A stretch of 64,000 nucleotides of DNA from assembly GCA_018261905.1 (NCBI GenBank), contig JAGTRU010000006.1:1-64000 (forward strand). The letters run 5' to 3'. The notes below the pieces were generated by a model. The model ran no database searches. It was not told the DNA's origin and worked only from the letters and a program-made list of their open reading frames with translations. The position numbers were made by a program, and so were the translations under genes. This document shows, in pieces, positions 7,442 to 15,013 of the stretch; positions within the stretch are counted from its first letter, which is position 1, and every line of letters starts with the position of its first letter. Source of the stretch: Pseudomonadota bacterium (GTDB lineage Bacteria > Pseudomonadota > Gammaproteobacteria > Burkholderiales > Rhodocyclaceae).

Positions 7442-8137
7442 TCAGGTAAGGACTTTGGCTGCCAGTTCGGTACGACTGCCGATGTTCATCTTGCGGAAGA
7501 CGCTCAGGAGATGGGTTTTTACCGTGGGCAGGGAGATATCCAGTTCCCGGCAAAGTTGCTTGTTGCTCAGGCCGGCTGCGACCAATTGAACCATGGTTGC
7601 CTCGCGTGCGGTCAACGCCGGAAAACGCTCGATAATCATCTCGAGGCTGGCCTGGCGCCGGGGAAAAGTCCGGAACAGGGCGAAATTGCCGAGTGTCCTC
7701 AAGGCCTCCGCTTTTTCGATGTCCTGCCGCGAAAATTCGGGCGCCTCACCATGGCGCAACAGCGAACAGCCGAGAATGATGTCGGCATCGGATTTAAGGA
7801 ATATTTCCAGTGCGTCGACGATGCCGTGGCGCTGCATGAATTGCGTCTGATAAGCCTGATGTTCCGGGTTCTGTGGTGCCAGCATCTGGCGCAGTGTGGC
7901 AACCCAGCGATCCTGGGCGAGGCAATGCGCCGGCGACAGGGGGTCAAGGCCGGCGAAATGCGCTTCGTAGTCCTTTTGTTCGTTGCTTGACGTGTTGCTG
8001 CTCAGGAAATGTTTGATTTTCAGTTCCGGCCCGACGACATACGTGACCCAGCCCGTGCTCGCCAGCACGCTGCCAGCACTGCTGCCAAAGGCCTGTCCGA
8101 GGTCGGACAAGGATTTATCGCCAAATTCTGTTTCCAT
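7442..8137 (-). CDS. LuxR-family transcriptional regulator
   Basis: A 231-residue regulator with a canonical C-terminal GerE/LuxR domain (about 165-228): FPALTAREATMVQLVAAGLS, then NKQLCRELDISLPTVKTHLL and VFRKMNIGSRTELA. The N-terminal about 150 residues have no receiver Asp pocket and no clear autoinducer-binding motif; they contain Trp/Tyr-rich segments (STGWVTYVVGPELKIKHFL) that suggest a GAF/PAS-like ligand domain. It is divergent from moaF (8288), with 150 bp between the two starts, so it is the most likely local regulator of the moaF-SDR-SDR-permease operon. That role is inferred from position only. Confidence 0.88.
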   Translation of the reverse strand: METEFGDKSLSDLGQAFGSSAGSVLASTGWVTYVVGPELKIKHFLSSNTSSNEQKDYEAHFAGLDPLSPAHCLAQDRWVATLRQMLAPQNPEHQAYQTQFMQRHGIVDALEIFLKSDADIILGCSLLRHGEAPEFSRQDIEKAEALRTLGNFALFRTFPRRQASLEMIIERFPALTAREATMVQLVAAGLSNKQLCRELDISLPTVKTHLLSVFRKMNIGSRTELAAKVLT

Positions 8138-8287
8138 GTTTTCTCTGATCCGAATTTCCCGGCGCGTCTCGCCGAGGGATTTGGCATCTCCTGATGAAGT
8201 TTGTTCAGGCTCTCATACTTCTGGTCGATTTTCACCCTTTCGGCCTTGGTGGATAGTGCGGTCTCAGCCTTCTTTTTGGAAAAGACC

Positions 8288-9124
8288 ATGACTACAAACA
8301 CCAACTCCCCTTCTGAATGGATCCCGGTCGGCGCCCTTGGCGACGCATTCTTGCCCGATAACAATTGCCTGCCGCCGGTCCAGGATCTGGCTGGAAAGAA
8401 GCTCCGTCTTTTCTTCGAGAACGGCTGGGTCATCGAACATGAATTTGCCAGCGGCGAGCGTCTCGACTGGCGAATGATCGAAGGGGAAAGCGACTCGCGT
8501 CAGGGGAGCGAGCTATACGTGGCCACCCGCCCGCGCGAGAATGTCTATTTTGTCGACTTCATCAAGAGCGGCGAGCGCGCCACCAGCGTCACCCTGGTTC
8601 TCGATTTCAAGCGCGCCAGCTTCATCGCCCTGATCGGTGAGTTGCCGACGGCGGATGAGTCGATGACGCCTTTCCTCAGCCGCATTGCGCAAGGCAAGGA
8701 GCTGACGGCAGTTAAATTGAGCGTGCTGCGCGGCGGTATCGACGCGCCTGCCGATGACGGCCGGCAACTGGTCGAGCCGACCAGCGACTTGCTCGGTCAG
8801 CGCATCGAATACACCTACAGCCCGCACGAGCGCTACGAGCACATCTACCTCAGTGAGCGTTTCTATACCTGGCGCTGCATTGAAGGCTCCGAAAAAGGCC
8901 TGACCGATACCGACGCCTGCCACTATTTCAAGATCGACGAGAATCTTTACCTCTTTGCCTGGCGCGAGAAGATCGTGCCGACGCTGGGGATTGTCATGGT
9001 TGACCTCAATGCCCTGAAAACCACCGGCAAGATCGTCGGTTACGAGAGCAACGACTTCGGCAAGCTGCGCAACTTCACGGTTGGCGCTCGGGCTCGTGTG
9101 ATTTCGGTCATTCCTGCAGAGTAA
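8288..9124 (+). CDS. moaF: MoaF family protein
   Basis: A 278-residue cytosolic protein of two similar halves (about 1-130 and 150-275), each rich in beta strands as in the lipocalin-like MoaF fold: KKLRLFFENGWVIEHEF with WRMIEG in the first half, GQRIEYTYSPHERYEHIYLS with WRCIEG in the second. The first MoaF was found in the Klebsiella monoamine (tyramine) regulon; the molybdenum-cofactor label of the family is historical. That origin fits the aromatic-amine genes elsewhere in this window. The open frame extends up to 8201, but the ATG at 8288, preceded by GGAAAAG, gives the proper MoaF start (MTTNTNSPSEW). It leads an operon with two dehydrogenases (6-bp gap) and an amine-type permease. Confidence 0.85.
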   Translation: MTTNTNSPSEWIPVGALGDAFLPDNNCLPPVQDLAGKKLRLFFENGWVIEHEFASGERLDWRMIEGESDSRQGSELYVATRPRENVYFVDFIKSGERATSVTLVLDFKRASFIALIGELPTADESMTPFLSRIAQGKELTAVKLSVLRGGIDAPADDGRQLVEPTSDLLGQRIEYTYSPHERYEHIYLSERFYTWRCIEGSEKGLTDTDACHYFKIDENLYLFAWREKIVPTLGIVMVDLNALKTTGKIVGYESNDFGKLRNFTVGARARVISVIPAE

Positions 9125-9130
9125 GCCGCG

Positions 9131-9931
9131 ATGAGTTCTTCTGCTAAACCGCTGGCCGGGAAGGTTGCCGTCGTTACCGGTGGCGGCACCGGCATCGGCG
9201 AAGCCTGCGTCCGTAAGCTCGCAGCGCAGGGGGCCACGGTCGGCGTGCTTGGCCGGCGCCGCGAACTGGTCGAAACGGTTGCTGCCCGGCATGGCGGCTT
9301 TGCGCTGTTTGCCGACGCAAGCAAGGAGGCGGATATGCAGCGCGCCATGGCGACGGTGATCGAGCGCCATGGCCGTCTCGATATCCTGATCGCCAATGCC
9401 GGTGGCTATGGGCAAGGCAGCTGTACGGAAACCGGGGTTGACGATTGGCGCAAGGCCTTTGATGCCAATCTCAACACGGCCTTCATCAGCGCTCGCGCCG
9501 CCTTGCCGCATCTGCTTGCGCAGCGCGGTGCCATCGTTTTCGTCGCCTCCATCGCCGCGCTTGCCGCCGGGCCGCAGGTCTGCGGCTATACCACCTTCAA
9601 GCATGCGCTGATCGGCTTGTCCCGTTCGCTGGCACGCGATTACGGCCCCCTGGGTGTGCGTTCCAACGTCGTTTGTCCGGGTTGGGTGCGTACGCCCATG
9701 GCTGACGAGGAAATGCAGCCGCTGATGGCGCAGCACGGCATTTCGCTGGATGAAGCCTATGCGCTGGTGACCGGCGATGTTCCCCTGCGCCGTCCAGCCG
9801 ATCCGGCCGAGATCGCCGAGGTATGCGCCTTCCTGGCTTCCCCTGCCGCTTCCATCGTTACCGGTGCCGTCCTGACGGCTGATGGCGGCGCTACCATCGT
9901 TGACGTTCCCACGCTGGCTTTTACCCGTTAA
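9131..9931 (+). CDS. Short-chain dehydrogenase/reductase (SDR)
   Basis: A 266-residue classical SDR. Residues about 11-22 carry the NAD(P)-binding TGGGTGIG motif, about 85-92 the NAG segment (ANAGGYG), Ser at about 135 lies in FVASIAA, and the catalytic YxxxK is in CGYTTFKHAL. The PGWVRTPM loop follows. The C-terminus (VTGAVLTADGG) is typical of the 3-oxoacyl-ACP reductase / glucose dehydrogenase-like subgroup. Substrate is not predictable; in this operon (moaF, second SDR, permease) it may oxidise an alcohol group of the imported compound. Basic and Arg-rich residues after the second strand (GRRRELVE) suggest NADP(H) preference. Tightly packed with moaF. Confidence 0.92.
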   Translation: MSSSAKPLAGKVAVVTGGGTGIGEACVRKLAAQGATVGVLGRRRELVETVAARHGGFALFADASKEADMQRAMATVIERHGRLDILIANAGGYGQGSCTETGVDDWRKAFDANLNTAFISARAALPHLLAQRGAIVFVASIAALAAGPQVCGYTTFKHALIGLSRSLARDYGPLGVRSNVVCPGWVRTPMADEEMQPLMAQHGISLDEAYALVTGDVPLRRPADPAEIAEVCAFLASPAASIVTGAVLTADGGATIVDVPTLAFTR

Positions 9932-9943
9932 GGCAGACGAATC

Positions 9944-10732
9944 ATGAGCAACTCTCTTTGTCAATATCGCAACAGCCTCGATTTTTCCGGGCGAACGCTT
10001 GTCGTGACAGGTGGCGCCAGCGGCATTGGCCGCCTGATCGCGCTGACTTTCGCCAGCCATGGTGCCTCTGTCGTCATTGCCGATCTCAATGGCGATGGCG
10101 CCAATGCCGTTGCCGAGGAAATCAACTCGGCGGGCGGCAAGGCCATGGCCCTGCGTGCCGATCTCAGCGAGCCGGCGGCACCGGGAGAGATTGTCGCGGC
10201 AACGCTGGCGGCTTACGGTGGTGTCGATGTGCTCATTCATAACGCGGCCTTTTTCCCGCTGACGCCGTTCGCGGAAATCACTCCGGCGCTGCTCGCCAGG
10301 ACTTTCGCGATCAACGTCGGGGCTGCCTTCGGCCTGCTGCAGGCCGCCTTGCCGTATATGAAGAAAAATGGGGGCGGGCGCATGCTGGTCACTTCCTCGG
10401 TGACCGGGCCGCGCGTTGCTTACCCCGGTCTGGCCCATTACGCCGCCTCGAAATCCGGTGTCAATGGCTTCATTCGTGCGGCAGCGCTGGAGGTGGCGGC
10501 GCATGGCATTACGGTGAACGGAGTCGAGCCGGGGATGATCCGGACACCGGCCCAGGACAACCTGGGCGGGGGAGAGGTCACGGCCGCCCTGTGTCAGGGC
10601 ATTCCCCTCGGGCGTCTTGGCGAGCCGGCGGATATCGCCGCTGCGATGCTCTTCCTCGCTTCGCCGGGAGCGTCGTACATCACGGGGCAAACAATCATCG
10701 TCGATGGCGGGGCATTATTGCCCGAAGCGTGA
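9944..10732 (+). CDS. Short-chain dehydrogenase/reductase (SDR), second copy
   Basis: A 262-residue classical SDR with TGGASGIG near residues 20-27, an Asp after strand 2 (IADLNGDGA) that favours NAD(H), the HNAA motif, catalytic Ser in VTSSVTG, and YAASKSG as the YxxxK tetrad segment. It starts 13 bp after the previous SDR. The pair differ clearly in cofactor-specificity residues (Arg-rich versus Asp), so they probably act on successive or different substrates rather than being recent duplicates. It ends with the standard ITGQTIIVDGG motif. Exact substrate unknown. Confidence 0.92.
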   Translation: MSNSLCQYRNSLDFSGRTLVVTGGASGIGRLIALTFASHGASVVIADLNGDGANAVAEEINSAGGKAMALRADLSEPAAPGEIVAATLAAYGGVDVLIHNAAFFPLTPFAEITPALLARTFAINVGAAFGLLQAALPYMKKNGGGRMLVTSSVTGPRVAYPGLAHYAASKSGVNGFIRAAALEVAAHGITVNGVEPGMIRTPAQDNLGGGEVTAALCQGIPLGRLGEPADIAAAMLFLASPGASYITGQTIIVDGGALLPEA

Positions 10733-10797
10733 TGAATCATCATCAACCGCCAGTAATTCAACCCACCCTGCGCCAATAACGAGAGAAGGGGGAGTCA

Positions 10798-12180
10798 ATG
10801 GATGCTCATCAAGAGGCGCCTGCCGGGCCGGGCAGTACGCGCAAAACGCTGGGGGCCGCGACCCTGGCCGCAGTCATCGTCGGCGTTGCCGTATCGCAGG
10901 TGGCCCTGGTCGGCGTGCTGCAAGGGGTTGGCGTCGCCGGACAGCAGTCCCTGTGGATGATCGGCATTGCCTTTGCGTGTGCCTATCTGCTGGCCATCAG
11001 CTACGCCCTGACCTTCTCGGAACTCGCCCTGATGATGCCCTCCAGTGGCGGCTTGAGCACCTATACCGAAGTGGCGATCGGCAATTTCCCGGCCTTGCTG
11101 GCGACCTTCTCCGGCTATGTCGTGGTCAATGTTTTTGGTGTTCCCGCCGAATTGATGCTCTTTGACAGCGTTGTTCGAGAGATCGGAGGCATCGCCCTGC
11201 CACCCAAGGTCATTGCATTGACCTTGCTTGCAGTGCTGGCCGTGCTCAATATTCGGGGAACCGACGTGTTTGCCGCACTGCAAAACAGCACGGCCATCCT
11301 CAAGGTGGGCCTGATTTTGTTTAGTGGACTGGCCTTGTTCTGGCTGGCACCACTCGAAGTGCCTGGTACCGCCGGGCGATCGGCGCAAGAAGCGCCAGCG
11401 GCCGATTTTGGCATGGTAGTGGGCTTGTTTTTCTGGTGTTTCGTCGGCGCCGAGTTCGTCTGTCCGATAATCGGTGAGGTCAAGAATTCACAGCGAGTTA
11501 TTCCGCGCGCCATGCTTCTCGGCATTACTGCCCTGGCGGTACTGTTCGGCCTCTACTCGTTGGGAGCGCGGACACTGCTGCCGCAGGATGTGCTGGTTAA
11601 CAGCAGCTTTCCGCATCTGGATTATGCGAAAGTGGTTTTCGGGCGAGTTGGTGCCATCGTTTTATTGCTGACTGCGATTACCGCGACAATTGGTTTGGTC
11701 AATGCCGTACTGGCGGGCATTTCCAGAATGCTTGAGGGGATGGCGCTGAATGGCCAGGCTTTTGGTTTCCTGGCCTGGCGTCACGCCCGGTACGATTCAC
11801 CATCTGCTGCGATTATTGCCATCGCTGTCACATTTTCCATTCCCATCCTGCTGATGGGAGGCTCACCGGAAACCATCACGAATCTGGTGATTGCTGCTTC
11901 AACCTCGTGGTTGGTCGCCTATATCGTGGCGCACATCAATTTGATTGTTCTGCGTCGTCGCTATCCGAATGCGCGGCGTCCCTTCCGCTCGCCATTGTTC
12001 CCGCTACCGCAGATTGTCGGTATCGCCGGCATGGTTTACGTCATCTCCTGTAGTCCGCATGAGGTCATGGTGATTGCCGGTTACGTGCTCGGTCTGGTCG
12101 GTGTGGCCTCGGCCTTATGGACCCGCTTTGTCATGCAGCGTGGACTGTTTGTTCCCGCGGTGCTGGACGACGGAAGGTAA
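10798..12180 (+). CDS. APC-family amino acid/amine permease
   Basis: A 460-residue inner-membrane transporter with about 12 hydrophobic segments. Features of the APC superfamily are visible: the first helix AAVIVGVAVSQVALVGVLQG, then ALTFSELALMMPSSGGLSTY (helix 2-3, the usual SELA..P..GG.Y signature), and FWCFVGAEFVCPIIGEVKNSQRVIPRAM, the conserved GAE..P.ggE.k.p...iPrA loop. It probably imports an amino acid, amine or ethanolamine-like solute as substrate for the moaF/SDR enzymes. It follows the second SDR by 65 bp with AGAAGGGGGAG before the ATG. A hairpin at 12183-12202 follows the stop. Confidence 0.9.
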   Translation: MDAHQEAPAGPGSTRKTLGAATLAAVIVGVAVSQVALVGVLQGVGVAGQQSLWMIGIAFACAYLLAISYALTFSELALMMPSSGGLSTYTEVAIGNFPALLATFSGYVVVNVFGVPAELMLFDSVVREIGGIALPPKVIALTLLAVLAVLNIRGTDVFAALQNSTAILKVGLILFSGLALFWLAPLEVPGTAGRSAQEAPAADFGMVVGLFFWCFVGAEFVCPIIGEVKNSQRVIPRAMLLGITALAVLFGLYSLGARTLLPQDVLVNSSFPHLDYAKVVFGRVGAIVLLLTAITATIGLVNAVLAGISRMLEGMALNGQAFGFLAWRHARYDSPSAAIIAIAVTFSIPILLMGGSPETITNLVIAASTSWLVAYIVAHINLIVLRRRYPNARRPFRSPLFPLPQIVGIAGMVYVISCSPHEVMVIAGYVLGLVGVASALWTRFVMQRGLFVPAVLDDGR

Positions 12181-12182
12181 GA

Positions 12183-12202
12183 AAGGCTTCAGTCGAAGCC
12201 TT
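12183..12202 (+). terminator. Hairpin after the permease gene
   Basis: AAGGCTTC-AGTC-GAAGCCTT is a perfect 8-bp stem starting 3 bp after the stop codon. No U-run follows, so it may be an mRNA-stabilising hairpin or a rho-assisted end. Confidence 0.5.
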
Positions 12203-12371
12203 CGCTGCACAATTCGTCCGTCTTCGTTAAATGCGCTGAGTTGTGACGCTACGCCAGAATTGATGGGGCGGTTAATGCCAGTCGATTGGTGCTGTCTGTT
12301 AAGCGAGCAGAGCGATCTGCATTAAATGCAGAGGTTTCCGGGTAAGCGTAATGGCGGGGCGAGCTTTTAAA

Positions 12372-12641
12372 TCAGTATTGATTTTGTTCCGCCAGCAAGG
12401 TTGCCAATGTTTCGCTCAAAATACTGAGTGTTTCCAAATTACTACGCATCGATTTGAGTACGCGATCAACGGTATCCGTTTCAGTATTTGCGGACGCGGC
12501 TGATTTTAATAGGCGTAGCAGTAACAAAATATGGCTTCTATTATTTATGGCGAACAGTCTCATGTGATCTACAAGCTCGCCTCGGGGGTTGAATATTTCT
12601 GAATGAAATTCGGGTTTGGCAATAGGTTTAATGGAAGTCAT
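12372..12641 (-). CDS. Hypothetical small protein, 89 aa
   Basis: Not recognised. The ATG at 12641 (MTSIKPIAKPEFHSEIF) is preceded by AAGG at a good distance, so I prefer it to the GTG at 12689. The product is soluble and mostly helical, with a Leu-rich stretch (NNRSHILLLLRLLKSA) and a helical C-terminus (LETLSILSETLATLLAEQNQY) that could mediate dimerisation. No signal peptide. It sits in an AT-richer gap beside another small gene, away from the tight operons. Coding status is moderate. Confidence 0.5.
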   Translation of the reverse strand: MTSIKPIAKPEFHSEIFNPRGELVDHMRLFAINNRSHILLLLRLLKSAASANTETDTVDRVLKSMRSNLETLSILSETLATLLAEQNQY

Positions 12642-12758
12642 TGCCTTGATCGGGCGAGGTCGTTTTTTAAGGTGGGCCAGCACTGGCACAAACAGTGCCG
12701 GCCCGGACCGCGATGATCAGGAGAGAAGATTATCGCGGGTGAAGCAACCACAGTTGTT

Positions 12759-12974
12759 CTACTTGGATTCAGTTTGTTTGCGCTGGGCATTTACCCAGGG
12801 CGTCACCGTGGCATGTGGCCCATGGTCGAGGGGGAGTTTTTGGGCTCCGTCTTTACATTGGCTGGTGCATTTCACGGCTTTGTCGTTGGGATTCGATGTT
12901 TCGTTTGAATCTTTTGCGTAAGAAACGTTAATAATCGAAATGGCTGAAATAATAATTAAAAAAGCTTTTTTCAT
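12759..12974 (-). CDS. Small exported protein, 71 aa
   Basis: The frame is open far upstream, but the ATG at 12974 begins a clear Sec signal peptide, MKKAFLIIISAISIINVSYA, with a likely cleavage site after SYA. The mature part is about 50 residues, hydrophilic, with two Cys (VKCTSQCKDG) that could form a disulfide, and His residues in LDHGPHATVTPW. Function unknown; a small periplasmic or metal-binding role is possible. The region is visibly AT-rich compared with its flanks. The ribosome-binding site is weak (GGAT about 7 bp upstream). Confidence 0.6.
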   Translation of the reverse strand: MKKAFLIIISAISIINVSYAKDSNETSNPNDKAVKCTSQCKDGAQKLPLDHGPHATVTPWVNAQRKQTESK

Positions 12975-13266
12975 AATAATATCCAAATCTGTTCGGTTGA
13001 AATATTTTGATACGGTGCTTGATTTTTTTGGTATCAAAAATTGGAAATATTTAAAATGTCGCGTCCTGATTCGATGCGAGTTAATTGGTTTTGTATTGAT
13101 TGGTTTTGTGTGTTTGATAATTAAATCAAAATGGGACTTGGAAGCTCCGGCGCCGGTTTTTGACCTGCTCATGCCATAAGGGGATGAGCAGGCAGTGGCA
13201 GCATTTCTGAAACTAGATATTTCCGGTTGATACGCAATCCATCGAACCGGGAATAGGAGCGGGCTT
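12975..13266. other. AT-rich intergenic region with a tandem repeat
   Basis: 292 bp between the small exported protein and the amidohydrolase. It contains the imperfect direct repeat ATTGGTTTTGT at about 13084-13094 and 13098-13108 and several T/A runs, probably including the promoter of the small gene. No gene seen. Confidence 0.5.
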
Positions 13267-15003
13267 TCAGGGCGTCTTGGCTTGTGCTGGCCGTTCATAG
13301 ACCAGGCGCCCCTGGAAGTAGGTACGTTGCACAGCTACCTGATCGATCTGGTCGGCTGGGATTTTGAACAAGTGACGGTCAAGGACGATCAGATCTGCCG
13401 ATTTGCCAGGCTTGATCGAGCCCGTCGTCTTTTCCAGGCCCATGGCTTTGGCGCTGCTCAGGGTATAGGCGCGCAGCGCTTCGCTCAGGCTGATCGCCTG
13501 CTCCGGCCATAGCGCGCCGGGAACTTCTCCGGTTGGGTTGCGCCGCGTCACCATCCCTTCGATACCGATCCAAGGGTTCGGTGTGTCTTGACCTGCCGGC
13601 CAGTCCGAGCCGCCGGCTAGCAGAGCGCCTGACTTCAGCAGATCTTTCATGGGCCAGAAGTGTAGTGCGCGTTCCTGGCCAATTGCAGCAACGATGGCGT
13701 ACCACAGTCCGGTCGGGAACCACAGCATGGGCGACTCGTCTGCGACGACATTGAGCTGCTTGAAGCGAGCGATGTCTTCCGGGGCAACGAAGCTGGCGTG
13801 GGCGATGTGGTGGCGTGGGCCGTGGGCGCCGTTGCGAGCGCGCACTTCGGCAATGGCGTCGAGTGCGAGACGTACCGAGGCATCACCTGTGGCATGCATC
13901 TTTACTGGAATTCCCTGTTTGTCGAGTTTGGCCAGCATGTCGGTCAATTGCTTCTGGCTGTAATTGGCTTCACCGTGGAAGTGGGCGCCATGGGCGGCAT
14001 CTTCCAGATACGGTTTGATGAAGAAAGATGTACGTGCCGGCGGTACGCCATCCAGGAACAGTTTGGCAAAATCGGGGCGGACGTGTTCTGTGCGGAATTC
14101 ATGACGAGCATCAATCAGTGCTTGCCCATAGCGCTCTGTCGGGTCCGGGGCGGGCATGGCTGGCATTGAGCCGATCAGCCACGCATTGACACCGGTTCCC
14201 CTATCCAGTGTGTTCCATACCTTCAGATAGCCTTCACTGCTAAATGCGTCTTGAATGCCGGTGATGCCAAAACCGTTGTTAATGGCAATTGCAGCGGCAG
14301 CAGCTTTTTGCAGTCGTTCTTTGGAACGGGGTGGAATCAGGGCTTCGATTGGGTGAAAGGCTGCAAACTCTTTGACCAGACCTACCGGCTGATTTGTTTT
14401 CGCATCTTTGACAATGATGCCGCCTTCGGGATTGGCTGTGGTGGCGGTGATATTGGCTCGACGCAAGGCTTCGGAATTGACCCACCGATTGTGATAAGTG
14501 TCGTCTCGCAGGAAGGTAGGGTGGCCGGCGGTAACGTCGTCAAGTGCCTTGAGACCTTCCAGGCTGGCGAGACGGTCGATATGCTGGCTACCCCACGAAC
14601 CGCCGACGATCCAGTCGCCGGGCTCGGCTTTTTCCACACAGCGCTTGATTTGTTCCAGCATGGCCTCAAAAGCAGCGTTGGCCGGGATGTTGCATGAATA
14701 AAGCGATTCGTAGCCCCCCTCCAGAGGATGCTGGTGAACATCATTCAAGCCGGGCATGGCCATTGCCCCAGCCAGGTCAACGACTTGAGTATTTTTGCCA
14801 ATCCATTTGGTGACATCCGCGTTGCGGCCGACAGCGACATATTTGCCATCCTTGACGGCAACGGCTTCGACCCAGGTTTTTCCGGGTTCGACGGTATAAA
14901 TGGCGCCATTGCGCAAGACCAGGTCGGCATTCGGGGCGGCGTTGGCGCCACCCCAGCACAGGGCGAGGCTGACCAGCAGCACGCGCAGTTTTGGTGAGTG
15001 CAT
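13267..15003 (-). CDS. Exported amidohydrolase (YtcJ-like, amidohydrolase 3 family)
   Basis: A 578-residue metal-dependent hydrolase with an N-terminal signal peptide (cleavage near GGANAAP), so it acts in the periplasm. Visible metal-site elements are DVHQHP (HxH), KMHATGDASVR, a HHIAHAS segment and the late GGSDWPAG aspartate. YtcJ-like members have varied or unknown amide/urea-type substrates; export from the cytosol is less usual. It is the last gene of the minus-strand operon that begins with DUF1302 at 21586, only 10 bp after the RND permease, so it probably acts on the same compound that system handles. Confidence 0.88.
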   Translation of the reverse strand: MHSPKLRVLLVSLALCWGGANAAPNADLVLRNGAIYTVEPGKTWVEAVAVKDGKYVAVGRNADVTKWIGKNTQVVDLAGAMAMPGLNDVHQHPLEGGYESLYSCNIPANAAFEAMLEQIKRCVEKAEPGDWIVGGSWGSQHIDRLASLEGLKALDDVTAGHPTFLRDDTYHNRWVNSEALRRANITATTANPEGGIIVKDAKTNQPVGLVKEFAAFHPIEALIPPRSKERLQKAAAAAIAINNGFGITGIQDAFSSEGYLKVWNTLDRGTGVNAWLIGSMPAMPAPDPTERYGQALIDARHEFRTEHVRPDFAKLFLDGVPPARTSFFIKPYLEDAAHGAHFHGEANYSQKQLTDMLAKLDKQGIPVKMHATGDASVRLALDAIAEVRARNGAHGPRHHIAHASFVAPEDIARFKQLNVVADESPMLWFPTGLWYAIVAAIGQERALHFWPMKDLLKSGALLAGGSDWPAGQDTPNPWIGIEGMVTRRNPTGEVPGALWPEQAISLSEALRAYTLSSAKAMGLEKTTGSIKPGKSADLIVLDRHLFKIPADQIDQVAVQRTYFQGRLVYERPAQAKTP

Positions 15004-15013
15004 GGAGTTTCCT

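Noticed and set aside
8513..10690. A 725-codon minus-strand open frame opposite moaF and the SDR genes
   Set aside because: The plus strand encodes well-conserved SDR motifs with start signals. The antisense product is Arg/Gly/His-rich with no domain.
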